A stretch of 64,000 nucleotides of DNA, from contig NZ_JYLB01000004.1 in the NCBI RefSeq assembly GCF_001042905.1, positions 620,001 through 684,000 of the forward strand, read 5' to 3'. The stretch's first letter is position 1; the number at the start of each line of letters is the position of its first letter. A model generated the notes under the pieces. That model ran no database searches and was not told where the DNA came from. It saw only the letters and a program-made list of their open reading frames with translations. The DNA comes from Pseudomonas lini (GTDB taxonomy: Bacteria > Pseudomonadota > Gammaproteobacteria > Pseudomonadales > Pseudomonadaceae). A program made the position numbers and the translations under genes. Below, piece after piece: positions 1 through 8,024 of the stretch.

Positions 1-1
1 C

Positions 2-55
2 CTGCTCGACCCGGTGCATTTTCGTCTGCACCTGCAAATTGGAACTTCAAAATGA
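2..55 (+). CDS. C-terminal end of an upstream gene (partial; possibly a GntR/UTRA regulator)
   Basis: The reading frame starting at base 2 is open for 17 codons and ends in TGA at 53-55. It overlaps the next start codon as ATGA, which is typical of translationally coupled operon genes. The visible tail (LLDPVHFRLHL...) is too short to identify. Inference: the following genes resemble E. coli yegTUV, whose neighbour yegW encodes a GntR-family regulator, and UTRA-type regulators often end in short alternating hydrophobic and basic strands. A GntR regulator is therefore a reasonable guess, but it is only a guess. Confidence 0.45.
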   Translation: MLDPVHFRLHLQIGTSK

Positions 56-1050
56 CCGCGCTCGACCGTGCACTGGGCGCCTTCTATGGGTTGGCCCTGG
101 GCGATGCGTTGGGCATGCCGACACAATCCCTGAGCCGCGCCGAGATCAAGGCGCGCTTTGGCGAGATCACCGATCTGCAAGACGCTGGCCCGGATCAACC
201 GATCGCCGCGAACATGCCCAAAGGCTCGATCACTGACGATACCGAACAGGCGATCCTGGTCGGTCAGTTGTTGATTGAAGGCGAGGGCTGGATCGAACCG
301 GCGGTGCTGGCCCAGCGCTTGATCGAATGGGAAGCCGGGATGCAAGCCAAGGGCTCGCAGGATTTGCTCGGCCCCTCGACCAAACGCGCGATCGAGATGA
401 TCCTCGCCGGCCACTCGCTGGAAGAGGCGGGTCGCCACGGCACCACCAATGGCGCGGCGATGCGCATCACGCCGGTGGGGATTGCGGCCGATGTTGCCGA
501 TCCTGAGCGTTTCATCCGCGCCGTGGTGCAAGCCTGTCAGGTGACCCACAACACCACACTGGGAATTGCCAGTGCGGCGGCGGTGGCGGCGGTGGTTTCT
601 GCCGGGATCAACGGCAAGGACCTGGGCGAGGCATTGAACCTCGGCCAGCAGATCGCTCAGCAAGCCGAAAGCCATGGCCACTGGGTCGCTGGCGGACGTA
701 TCGCTTCGCGGATCAGTTGGGCGCGGAGCATCAGCGTCGACAGCGACAAAGCGTTGCTGGCGGACTTGCTGTACGACGTGATCGGCACGTCGGTGGCCTC
801 GCAGGAATCGGTGGTGGTGTCGTTTGCGCTGGCTCAGCAAGTAGCCATTGATGAGATGAGTGCCTTCGAAGCGCTGTGCATGGCTGCCAGTCTGGGCGGT
901 GATACCGACACCATCGCGGCGATTCTCGGCGCCATGCTTGGGGCTTCTCTGGGGCTTGAAAGTTGGCCGGTGGCGATGATCGAACAGGTTAAAGCGGTAA
1001 ATGATTTGCAGCTGGAAGCGTTGGTGCAGGGGCTGTTGGCTCTGCGTTGA
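52..1050 (+). CDS. ADP-ribosylglycohydrolase family protein (YegU/DraG-like)
   Basis: This 332-residue protein belongs to the ADP-ribosylglycohydrolase (DraG/ARH) family, binuclear-metal enzymes that hydrolyse N- or O-glycosidic bonds of ADP-ribose or related ribosyl compounds in the cytoplasm. Visible family motifs are the N-terminal GLALGDALGMPTQ (about residues 13-25), the metal-binding TDDTE at 61-65, GAAMRITPVGI in the middle, and GGDTDT at about 282-287, whose aspartates complete the metal site. The length is normal. The ATG overlaps the stop of the preceding frame (ATGA). With the downstream permease and PfkB kinase the set mirrors E. coli yegTUV. The physiological substrate is unknown; a ribosylated nucleoside or sugar is an inference. 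Confidence 0.85.
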   Translation: MTALDRALGAFYGLALGDALGMPTQSLSRAEIKARFGEITDLQDAGPDQPIAANMPKGSITDDTEQAILVGQLLIEGEGWIEPAVLAQRLIEWEAGMQAKGSQDLLGPSTKRAIEMILAGHSLEEAGRHGTTNGAAMRITPVGIAADVADPERFIRAVVQACQVTHNTTLGIASAAAVAAVVSAGINGKDLGEALNLGQQIAQQAESHGHWVAGGRIASRISWARSISVDSDKALLADLLYDVIGTSVASQESVVVSFALAQQVAIDEMSAFEALCMAASLGGDTDTIAAILGAMLGASLGLESWPVAMIEQVKAVNDLQLEALVQGLLALR

Positions 1051-1064
1051 CTGTACTGACGTCT

Positions 1065-1144
1065 TCGCGAGCAAGCCCGCTCCCACAGGGATAGTACAAA
1101 CCTTGAGATACACGCCGTACCTGTGGGAGCGAGCCTGCTCGCGA
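1065..1144. repeat. REP pair, family 1 (inverted)
   Basis: Two inverted copies of the common Pseudomonas REP core (TGTGGGAGCGGGCTTGC-type) lie at 1065-1089 and 1120-1144, separated by about 30 bases. The right copy has small changes (GAGCCTGCTCGCGA). The pair sits between the ADP-ribosylglycohydrolase gene and the permease and can fold into a long hairpin. Confidence 0.9.
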
Positions 1145-1270
1145 TAGGCGCGCCGCATACTAGAATTTTTCACCCGCAATGGAGCGCAATGATATGGCCA
1201 GGATCGCCGGAACGTTATGTCGACTTCCGAAATTGCCCATAACCACAACAATGGCAACAGGAGTTTTTTT

Positions 1271-2737
1271 ATGAGTTCATCGAACATCGGGCAAAGTGCC
1301 GGGCAATTGGAAACCCGTGGTATCGAGCCGGTGCCGGAAGGGGAGTGCAACGGCCACCCACTGCAACTGTTCTGGGTCTGGTTCGCAGCGAACATTTCCA
1401 TCCTCGGTTTGCCGTTGGGCGCCACGCTGGTAGCCTTCCGCGGCCTGGCGATCTGGCAGGCGATCATCGTCGCCATTCTCGGTGCCGCCGGCTCTTTCGC
1501 GGTGGTCGGGATCATCTCCATTGCCGGTCGCCGTGGTCGCGCACCGAGCCTGACGTTGTCGCGGGCAATCTTCGGCGTACGCGGCAATATCGGCCCGACG
1601 CTGGTCTCGCTGATGTCGCGACTGGGTTGGGAAACCGTCAACACCACCACCGCTGCATTCGTCTTGCTGTCGTTGTGCTCGATTCTGTTCGGCTCACCGG
1701 TGGAAGCCAAAAGCGCGCCGCTGCTGACCCTGGTGTTCATCGCGATTTTTGTGCTGCTGACGTTGTCGGTGTCCGGCCTCGGTCACGCCACGTTGCTGGT
1801 GATTCAGAGATGGGCGACCTACGTGTTCGGTGCGTTGAACATCCTTGTAGGCGGTTTCCTCTGCGCGACCATCGACTGGAGCGCCGTATTCAACGCCACG
1901 CCAGCGCCCCTGAGCGCGATGATTATCGGCATCGGCACCATGGCTGCTGGCACCGGGATCGGTTGGGCCAACGCCGGTGCCGACATGTCGCGCTACCAGC
2001 ACCGCAGTGTCAAAGCCGTGCGTCTGGTGGCGTCGGCGGCATTCGGTGCGGGGATTCCGCTGGTGCTGCTGATCACCCTCGGTGGTTTGCTGTCGGTGGG
2101 CAACAATGATCTGGCCTCGGCCACTGACCCGATTGTCGCGATCCGCGACATGCTGCCGACCTGGATGGCCGTGCCGTACCTGATCACCGCGTTCGGCGGG
2201 CTGCTGCTGTCGAACAACCTGTCGGTGTACTCCGCCGGTTTGACCACGCTGACCCTCGGCCTGAAGGTCAAGCGCGTGTATGCGGTGGTGCTCGATATCA
2301 TTGCGATCTTCGCCGGTTCGATCTACTTCATGTTGATTGCCGAGAGCTTCTACGGCCCGTTCATCACCTTCATTTCCTTGCTGGCCGTACCGATCACGGC
2401 GTGGGTCGGGATCTTCGTGGTCGACCTGATTCACCGGCATTACTACAGCCCCAAAGACCTGCTGGACGTCAGCCCGAGCAGCGCCTACTGGTATCGCGGC
2501 GGCGTCGAGTGGCGCGCCTTTGGTGCGTGGGCGCTGGCGATTGTGCTGGGTTTCAGTTTCACCACCATTGGCACCACTGAACAAGATATCTGGTTCCGCG
2601 GCTTTTTGTCCGACTCCTGGCTGGGCCACAACGGCCTGGGCTGGATCGTGACGTTCCTGGTGGCCGGTGGGATTTACTGGGTGCTCGGCGGTGCCAAGGA
2701 TCGCCGCGCTGCGTTGTTCGAGAGTGCTCATGCCTAA
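1271..2737 (+). CDS. NCS1-family permease (cytosine/purine-type)
   Basis: A 488-residue polytopic inner-membrane protein of the nucleobase:cation symporter-1 type, with about 12 hydrophobic segments and the NCS1-like amino-terminal stretch before helix 1 (residues about 28-60, ending in GLPLGATL). It probably imports a nucleobase, nucleoside or related compound with a cation. The start at 1271 is preferred over an in-frame ATG at 1217 because a GGAG-like site (1260-1263) lies at proper distance and because family members begin near here. The gene overlaps the following PfkB gene by 8 bases, so the two are probably co-translated. In E. coli the equivalent slot of the yeg cluster is filled by a NupG-like carrier, so the substrate may be a nucleoside-like molecule (inference). 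Confidence 0.85.
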   Translation: MSSSNIGQSAGQLETRGIEPVPEGECNGHPLQLFWVWFAANISILGLPLGATLVAFRGLAIWQAIIVAILGAAGSFAVVGIISIAGRRGRAPSLTLSRAIFGVRGNIGPTLVSLMSRLGWETVNTTTAAFVLLSLCSILFGSPVEAKSAPLLTLVFIAIFVLLTLSVSGLGHATLLVIQRWATYVFGALNILVGGFLCATIDWSAVFNATPAPLSAMIIGIGTMAAGTGIGWANAGADMSRYQHRSVKAVRLVASAAFGAGIPLVLLITLGGLLSVGNNDLASATDPIVAIRDMLPTWMAVPYLITAFGGLLLSNNLSVYSAGLTTLTLGLKVKRVYAVVLDIIAIFAGSIYFMLIAESFYGPFITFISLLAVPITAWVGIFVVDLIHRHYYSPKDLLDVSPSSAYWYRGGVEWRAFGAWALAIVLGFSFTTIGTTEQDIWFRGFLSDSWLGHNGLGWIVTFLVAGGIYWVLGGAKDRRAALFESAHA

Positions 2738-3659
2738 GTTGTTGCACACCGGCCAGGTCATGATCGACCTGGTCATGGCCGTGGATAAATTGCCTCAATC
2801 AGGCGGTGACGTGCTGGCGCAATCCGCCCGTTTCGAGGCTGGCGGTGGCTTCAATGTGATGGCTGCGGCCCGGCGAAACGGCTTGCCGGTGGTTTACCTC
2901 GGTGGCCATGGCAAGGGCCGTTTCGGCGACCTGGCCCGAGAGGCGATGACGGCTGAAGGCATTCGGATCGGCATCGATCAGAGCACCGAGCGCGACACCG
3001 GGCTGTGCGTCGCGCTGACCGAAGCCTCGGCCGAGCGCACGTTCATTTCCTGGATCGGTGCCGAAGGCGAATTGGCCGCCGAAGACCTGGCGAGTGTGCC
3101 AGCCGAGGCGGGCGATTTTGTCTATGTCAGCGGCTATAGCCTGCTGCATGGCGGCAAGGCTCAGGCGCTGGTGGATTGGGTGCTGGATTTGCCGGACGGG
3201 ATCAAGGTGGTGTTCGATCCGGGGCCATTGGCGGATTCACCGGACGTGCCACTGATGAAGGCCTTGTTGCAGCGCATCGATCTGTGGACCAGCAACCGTG
3301 TCGAGGCGCAGCGGTTTACCGGGGCGAAGGATATCGACGAGGCATTGAATCGGTTGGCGGATTATCTGCCCACCGAGGTGTTGACGGTGGTGCGCGATGG
3401 GCCGCAAGGCTGCTGGATCAGCCAGCATGGCGATCACCAGCATGTGCCGGGATTCAAGGTCGTGGCGGTGGACAGCAATGGCGCCGGGGATGCTCACGCG
3501 GGCGTTTTTGTCGCCGGGTTGGCGCATGGATTATCGGCAGTCGAAGCGGCACGACGGGCGAATGCGGCTGCGGCGTTGGCGGTCACTCGCTGGGGGCCGG
3601 CGACTTCGCCGGGGGCGGCTGAGGTGGATGCGTTGATCTGGAAGACTTTCGGCGCTTGA
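2730..3659 (+). CDS. PfkB-family carbohydrate/nucleoside kinase (YegV-like)
   Basis: A 309-residue PfkB (ribokinase) family kinase. It shows the N-terminal glycine-rich substrate lid motif GGGFNVMAAARRNG and the C-terminal anion-hole and catalytic motif DSNGAGDAHAG at about 248-258, in which Asp254 is the expected base. The family phosphorylates sugars or nucleosides with ATP in the cytosol. The ATG at 2730 lies inside the end of the permease gene (8-base overlap), and longer in-frame starts would run deep into that gene. Together with the glycohydrolase and permease, an uptake, deglycosylation and phosphorylation route for a ribosylated compound is plausible but unproven. Confidence 0.85.
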   Translation: MPKLLHTGQVMIDLVMAVDKLPQSGGDVLAQSARFEAGGGFNVMAAARRNGLPVVYLGGHGKGRFGDLAREAMTAEGIRIGIDQSTERDTGLCVALTEASAERTFISWIGAEGELAAEDLASVPAEAGDFVYVSGYSLLHGGKAQALVDWVLDLPDGIKVVFDPGPLADSPDVPLMKALLQRIDLWTSNRVEAQRFTGAKDIDEALNRLADYLPTEVLTVVRDGPQGCWISQHGDHQHVPGFKVVAVDSNGAGDAHAGVFVAGLAHGLSAVEAARRANAAAALAVTRWGPATSPGAAEVDALIWKTFGA

Positions 3660-3669
3660 TCCACCGCTT

Positions 3670-3759
3670 TCGCGAGCAAGCCCGCTCCCACATGGATTTA
3701 TGTCGTTCACACATTCAACGATCAACATAGATCCAATGTGGGAGCGGGCTTGCCCGCGA
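3670..3759. repeat. REP pair, family 1 (inverted)
   Basis: Inverted copies of the GTGGGAGCGGGCTTGC core lie at 3670-3695 and 3733-3759 with about 37 bases between. They follow the kinase stop codon and lie between convergent genes, a usual REP position. Confidence 0.9.
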
Positions 3760-3792
3760 TGAGGCCCTCAAACTCTCCATCAATTCAGATCT

Positions 3793-4173
3793 TCAACCCG
3801 CCTTGCGCAACGCCTCGATCAACTCTTGCTTGCGCATGCTCGAGCGCCCTGGAATCTTCTTCGCCCGGGCTTCTTTCATCAGGCTGTCCACCGTCTGCGT
3901 ATCGCGCGAAGCCTTGCTGTTGCGTGGCTTGCCTTCACGAGTGGCCACTGCACGTCGGGATGATTCCTTGCGATCTGCAGACTTGGCGCTGGCGGGCTTC
4001 TTGCGCCCAGAGCCGCCGGCGCGTTCACCTCCGCCCGACTGCTTGTTCACCGTGGCCCAGGCACGAGCTTCGGCTTCATCTTTCGACACACCTTTGTGCT
4101 CGTAGCTTTCTTCGATGTGTTCGGCCTTGCGCTTTTGCTCGGCGGTGTATTTGTCTTTGCTTCCACGAGGCAT
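3793..4173 (-). CDS. Rho N-terminal-domain small basic protein ('plasmid stabilization' type)
   Basis: A 126-residue, very lysine- and arginine-rich protein. The N-terminal third (KDKYTAEQKRKAEHIEESY...) matches the small proteins often annotated in Pseudomonas as plasmid stabilization protein. A low-complexity basic linker follows. Residues about 91-124 form a Rho_N/SAP-like helix-turn-helix (VDSLMKEARAKKIPGRSSM...), which usually binds nucleic acid. A GGAGA-type ribosome site precedes the ATG at 4173. No toxin partner is next to it, so the old 'stabilization' name should not be read as a function. A nucleic-acid-binding, perhaps stress-related role is inferred. Confidence 0.7.
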   Translation of the reverse strand: MPRGSKDKYTAEQKRKAEHIEESYEHKGVSKDEAEARAWATVNKQSGGGERAGGSGRKKPASAKSADRKESSRRAVATREGKPRNSKASRDTQTVDSLMKEARAKKIPGRSSMRKQELIEALRKAG

Positions 4174-4189
4174 GGGATTTCTCCTGGTT

Positions 4190-4222
4190 GTAGGAGCTGG
4201 CGCAGGCTTCGCCAGCTCCTAC
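4190..4222. repeat. Short family-2 REP-like perfect hairpin
   Basis: GTAGGAGCTGGCG (4190-4202) and its exact inverse complement (4210-4222) form a 13-bp stem with a 7-base loop. It lies between two minus-strand genes and shares the GTAGGAGCTG end of the longer family-2 repeats found elsewhere in the window. Confidence 0.8.
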
Positions 4223-4226
4223 ATGG

Positions 4227-4481
4227 TTAGACATCCAGCTTGCGCGCCGCCTCAACCCCGGCGGCGCTGAGCTTGATTGGCAGGTTTAACGAGTGCTCGC
4301 CGGCTTCGTTGCAGGTCACATGACCGTGCTGGATCAGCCCGCGCTCCTGCAGAGTTGCGAGGGTGCTGGCCACGACTCTCTCCCCCCGGTAATTGTCCAG
4401 AACCTCCTTGCCCAAGCCATTTGGGTGGGCGTGCAGCAGGCGGGTCAGGACTTCTTTTTCCAGGTTTTTATCGACGTTCAT
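4227..4481 (-). CDS. Small hypothetical protein, winged-helix-like
   Basis: An 84-residue protein of unknown function. The sequence (EVLTRLLHAHPNGLGKEVLDNY... STLATLQERGLIQHGHV) looks like a small winged-helix or MarR-like fold: a helix-turn-helix followed by a hydrophobic strand, then a short C-terminal region (SAAGVEAARKLDV). The ATG at 4481 is chosen because GAAGAGGT lies just upstream; an in-frame start 31 codons earlier has no clear ribosome site. It lies in a same-strand run of small genes (3793-4845). I do not recognise a named family. Confidence 0.65.
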   Translation of the reverse strand: MNVDKNLEKEVLTRLLHAHPNGLGKEVLDNYRGERVVASTLATLQERGLIQHGHVTCNEAGEHSLNLPIKLSAAGVEAARKLDV

Positions 4482-4536
4482 GGTTACCTCTTCGTCAGGA
4501 TGGGTAGGTATTGCATGTTCGCTCGCACCGGCGAAC

Positions 4537-4845
4537 TTATTGATTGGCGCTACGGCCTTCGGAGCCCGAGCCACCGGTGGTGGTTTTCGAGCTGACGCCG
4601 GTTCCGGCGTTATCGGGAGTGCCGGGTGTATTCATCCCGCCCTGACGGCCCGCGTCGTCGTGATAAATCCGTGGGTCTGTGGCCGTCGGGGAAGGCGACC
4701 GGCCGTTGTCGATGCCTTGGGTGGCCGCAGATTCGGGCCTATCAATTGGATCGGTCGGGTCGGTCCCGGAAGAGCTGGTCGCGGCGAACGCGACAGAGGT
4801 GAGCAATGTGGTGAGGGCGAGGGCGGTCAGTCGGGACGTGATCAT
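4537..4845 (-). CDS. Small secreted hypothetical protein
   Basis: A 102-residue protein with a clear Sec signal peptide (MITSRLTALALTTLLTSVAFA, cleavage after about residue 21). A hydrophilic Gly/Ser/Thr/Pro/Asp-rich chain follows, with no obvious domain. The ATG at 4845 has GGAG about 9 bases upstream; an earlier in-frame start would remove the signal peptide from the amino terminus. It is probably periplasmic and intrinsically disordered. Similar small proteins in Pseudomonas are uncharacterised. Its promoter should lie between 4846 and the inverted-repeat element that starts at 4931. Confidence 0.65.
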   Translation of the reverse strand: MITSRLTALALTTLLTSVAFAATSSSGTDPTDPIDRPESAATQGIDNGRSPSPTATDPRIYHDDAGRQGGMNTPGTPDNAGTGVSSKTTTGGSGSEGRSANQ

Positions 4846-4930
4846 GGTGTCGTCTCCGTTGATTAGAGTCCTTACCCGATATTGGTCCTTTCTGACCTGG
4901 ATTGGTGCCTGATGAACGACGAGTGGTCCA

Positions 4931-5196
4931 GGGGGCGTTCTCAATGAGTTTCCCCGCCGCGTTGTCGCCTTAAAGCGGGCCAGGCAAGGCGCAGGCCGCT
5001 GGGAATGGTTGTTCCCTTTCCAAGGCCTGCAACGCAGGCTGGCCCGCTTTAAGGCACAACCCGAAGGGCCGGGCCTGCTGTTGTGCAGGGCTGCGTTGCT
5101 CGAAGCTTATTTGGAATGACCAAACCACGCTTCTCGCGCCTTGCCCTGCACAACAGCAGACCCGGCGCGGCGGGGAAACTCATTGAGAACGCCCCC
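4931..5196. repeat. MITE-like element with perfect 31-bp terminal inverted repeats
   Basis: Bases 4931-4961 (GGGGGCGTTCTCAATGAGTT...) recur exactly inverted at 5166-5196. Inside are two further inverted pairs: CTTAAAGCGGGCCAG (about 4970-4984) against CTGGCCCGCTTTAAG (about 5039-5053), and CTGCTGTTGTGCAGGGC (about 5078) against GCCCTGCACAACAGCAG (about 5143). The 266-bp unit fills nearly the whole gap between the small secreted protein gene and the MFS gene and contains no coding frame. Its right tip supplies the last base of the MFS stop codon. A non-autonomous transposon or a large structured intergenic repeat are the two readings. Confidence 0.75.
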
Positions 5197-6401
5197 TAGG
5201 CCTGCTGCAATGTTTTGATCCTGCTGACGTGACGCCAGATCAACCGACCTACGGTGATCAGCCAGTTCAGCAGGGCGATCGTCAGTACCGTAAGCAACAG
5301 TGTCACCATCCCGTGTTCGACGATGATTCTCCCGGCCAGCAACGGAAAGCCGAACACGCCGACGAAATAGGACAGGCTGAACAACAGCAAGGACTGCGAG
5401 GTCGTGCCGGACGGCGCTTCATTAGCCGCCAGGCCATTGATCACCGAATACGTCAGCCCATAACCCACCCCGAGCATCATCGCCGCCAGCACGTAGCTGA
5501 ACCCGTCGTCGACCACAAAACCGAACATCAGGATCGAAACCATCATCAGGCCCGACAACAGGCAGGAGGCACGCAATGGATCGCGTTTGACCACGAACCC
5601 GGCAATCAACATTCGGCTGCTGATCGCCGCGCCCATGAAACCGAAAAAGAACAGTGAATAATCAAGTGAACGGGACGCTGCGTAACTGGTTTGAAAACTC
5701 GACAGACCACCGAAGACACAGCCGCCGAGGCCGACCATGATGATCGGGAACACGGCTCTGGAGGACAACACCCGAGCCGTTGCGTGCCAGGATATTCGAG
5801 CGACTGACGCTGATGCCGAGGGCGTTTTCTTGAGCTGGACATCCAGCCGCCAGAACAGCAAAGCACCGATCAGGCTGGCCAGCGCCGCGAGGTAAAACGC
5901 TGCCGTCACCGGATACCCGAGAGCACTGGCAGCACGGCCCAACAATGGACCGCTGCCGATCCCGGTCATCATGCTGCCCGACAGCAGCGCAAAGTATTTA
6001 GCCCGTTGCGCAGGCGTCACCAGGCTCGCGACGATGATCGGTCCGAGCGTGTAGAAAACGCCCCAACCCAACCCTAGCATCAGTCCAAAAAACAGCAGCA
6101 AATTGCCAAAGCCAGGCGTCAAGGCAAATCCCAGGCTGGCGACCACCAGCAAGAGGCTGAACAGTGCAATGGAGCGCGCCGCGCCGAGAAGGTCAGACAA
6201 GTGACCGGAGACAATCACTGCCGCGAAGGTGCTGAGCATCGCCGCCGAAATCACGCTGCCGGCATCGAGTTCGTTGCCGCCGCGAGAGCCGATCAGCAGC
6301 GACAGTAAAAAAGTCGAGCCATAAGACAACGACAACAAATAGCTGGCGAGGCAGAACAGGCTGAACAACCTGCTTGAGACGGGTGGGGCGGCGGCAGACA
6401 T
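5196..6401 (-). CDS. MFS transporter, substrate unknown
   Basis: A 401-residue major facilitator superfamily protein with about 12 hydrophobic helices and the loop motif GHLSDLLGAARSIAL between helices 2 and 3 (the family's G-x-x-x-D-x-x-G-x-R-type motif). It acts in the inner membrane as an exporter or importer; the substrate cannot be read from sequence. The ATG at 6401 is chosen because AAGGAA lies 7 bases upstream; a start 12 codons earlier has no ribosome site. The TAG stop uses the first base of the inverted-repeat element at 4931-5196, so insertion of that element may have set the present C-terminus. Confidence 0.8.
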   Translation of the reverse strand: MSAAAPPVSSRLFSLFCLASYLLSLSYGSTFLLSLLIGSRGGNELDAGSVISAAMLSTFAAVIVSGHLSDLLGAARSIALFSLLLVVASLGFALTPGFGNLLLFFGLMLGLGWGVFYTLGPIIVASLVTPAQRAKYFALLSGSMMTGIGSGPLLGRAASALGYPVTAAFYLAALASLIGALLFWRLDVQLKKTPSASASVARISWHATARVLSSRAVFPIIMVGLGGCVFGGLSSFQTSYAASRSLDYSLFFFGFMGAAISSRMLIAGFVVKRDPLRASCLLSGLMMVSILMFGFVVDDGFSYVLAAMMLGVGYGLTYSVINGLAANEAPSGTTSQSLLLFSLSYFVGVFGFPLLAGRIIVEHGMVTLLLTVLTIALLNWLITVGRLIWRHVSRIKTLQQA

Positions 6402-6513
6402 GAGGCGGTTCCTTGACCCGATAGAAGTGAATGTCATCTATCTATCACGCAAGGTACCGATGATAGGTCTGTGGTTACCGATTTCAGGGTTAGTGGAGGC
6501 CGGAGTAATACTT

Positions 6514-7167
6514 TCAGCAGATGCTGATTTCTTCCTTGAACAGCTCCATGAAACCCTTCAGGCGTTCGTGGCGAATCTGTGCCAGACGTTGACCGGTGGT
6601 CGTTTGGAAACCGTCCGCCAGGTGCAGCAGCTTGGTCTGGAAATGATCGAGGCAAAAGCGCTTGTCGTCGTAGTCCCGTTCTTTCGCCTCTGGGTCCAAA
6701 GGGTCGTACAGCGCACTGCCCATGCGCCCGGCAATGTAGAAGGTACGCGCCACGCCGAGCATGCCAAGGGAGTCGAGGCGGTCGGCGTCCTGGATGATTT
6801 TCGCTTCGAGGGTGATGGGCGTGATGTTGGCGCTGAAGCTATGGGCTTCGATGGCGTGGACGACCGCTGTGATTTTTGCGCCAGGCCAATCCAAGGCTAT
6901 CAGTACTGTCGAAGCTTTCTGCGCCGCCAGCCGTGAGGCCTGTGAGCGCAGCGGCGAGTTTTTCTCCACCGCCACGCAATCGTGCAACAGCACGGCTGCC
7001 AGCAGCACCTCAAGATCACCGCCTTCTTCGGCATGAAGCGTGCGCACGTTGTGCCACACCCGCTGCAAATGCGACAGATCATGAGCACCGTCCTCGCCTG
7101 GTTCCAGCGCATGGGGCAGCAGTTCAGAAGCCAGATTGTGCAGCGGCGCGAAAGTGGCGGTGGTCAT
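6514..7167 (-). CDS. HD-domain phosphohydrolase (YedJ-like)
   Basis: A 217-residue HD-superfamily metal-dependent phosphohydrolase. The ligand motifs are visible in order: H29-D30 (AHDLSHLQRVWHN), H62-D63 (LLHDCVAVEKN), and the distal aspartates in QDADRLDSLG (about 126-135). This set matches the YedJ-type small HD proteins, which are presumed nucleotide or phosphate-ester hydrolases in the cytosol. AAGGAA lies just before the ATG at 7167; the longer in-frame start at 7326 would cross a REP element and is rejected. The natural substrate is unknown. Confidence 0.8.
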   Translation of the reverse strand: MTTATFAPLHNLASELLPHALEPGEDGAHDLSHLQRVWHNVRTLHAEEGGDLEVLLAAVLLHDCVAVEKNSPLRSQASRLAAQKASTVLIALDWPGAKITAVVHAIEAHSFSANITPITLEAKIIQDADRLDSLGMLGVARTFYIAGRMGSALYDPLDPEAKERDYDDKRFCLDHFQTKLLHLADGFQTTTGQRLAQIRHERLKGFMELFKEEISIC

Positions 7168-7209
7168 GGAATTCCTTGGATTCGACTCGGTTTTTGTGAT
7201 CAATGAGCA

Positions 7210-7236
7210 CCCTGTGGGAGCGGGCTTGCCCGCGAA
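7210..7236. repeat. Single REP, family 1
   Basis: One copy of CCTGTGGGAGCGGGCTTGCCCGCGAA without a clear inverted partner nearby. It lies between the HD gene and the divergent acetyltransferase gene. Confidence 0.85.
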
Positions 7237-7387
7237 GACGTCAGCACAGTCACGCTGATTTCGCAGGCTGGCCCGTTCATGCAAAACGCCACAAAACATT
7301 AATGCTACATGACGTTTTGCTTTCAAATGTGACGAGCGCCCCGCGCGGACTTAGTATGGCGTTTTCAACTTTTCACAAGGCACGTTC

Positions 7388-7870
7388 ATGACCATCGAAA
7401 TCCGCCCGGCAACCCCCAGCGATGCTCCGCAAATCCTCGCGTTCATCACTGAACTGGCCGACTTCGAACGTGCCCGCCACGAAGTCATCGCCAGCGTCGC
7501 CGACATCGAGCGCAGCCTGTTCAGCGAAGGCGCCACCGCCCATGGCCTGGTCTGTCTGCGCGACGGTTTGCCGATCGGCTTCGCGGTGTTCTTTTTCAGC
7601 TATTCCACTTGGTTGGGCAGCAACTGCCTGTACCTCGAAGACCTCTACATCACTCCCGAACAACGGGGCGGCGGCGCCGGTAAAACCTTGCTGCGCCACC
7701 TGGCGAAAATCGCCTGCGCCAATGACTGCGGCCGTTTCGAATGGAGCGTGCTGGACTGGAACAAACCGGCGATCGAATTCTACAAATCCCTCGGCGCACA
7801 ACCGCAGGAAGAGTGGGTGCGGTATCGAATGGATGGAGCGGTGTTGCGCGAGTTTGCCGAGGGACGTTGA
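7388..7870 (+). CDS. GNAT acetyltransferase, diamine/thialysine N-acetyltransferase-like
   Basis: A 160-residue GNAT-fold acetyltransferase. The acetyl-CoA-binding pyrophosphate loop is the stretch LEDLYITPEQRGGGAGKTLL (about 81-100), and the C-terminal motif WSVLDWNKPAIEFYKSLGA is typical. The overall pattern, especially LEDLYI with the WNKPAIEFYK motif, resembles spermidine/spermine acetyltransferase (SSAT2/thialysine) relatives, so a small amine or amino acid is the likely substrate (inference). AAGG stands upstream of the ATG. It is divergent from the HD gene; the region between them carries one REP and the promoter. Confidence 0.82.
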   Translation: MTIEIRPATPSDAPQILAFITELADFERARHEVIASVADIERSLFSEGATAHGLVCLRDGLPIGFAVFFFSYSTWLGSNCLYLEDLYITPEQRGGGAGKTLLRHLAKIACANDCGRFEWSVLDWNKPAIEFYKSLGAQPQEEWVRYRMDGAVLREFAEGR

Positions 7871-8024
7871 TCGATGGTGGCTATATGACATGAATCAGTT
7901 GTTCGCACCGCTCTAGTCCGGCATTCTGTGCGCCCTTTGCGCACTCACGGACGACACCTGCAATGCTTTTGGCACTCTTTCTCCACGCCCGTGGAGCCTT
8001 CGCCGCGTCAATGAGTGACCGGCG

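Noticed and set aside
1694..2776. 360-codon minus-strand frame opposite the NCS1 permease
   Set aside because: The translation is Gln/His/Arg-rich low complexity, typical of an antisense shadow.
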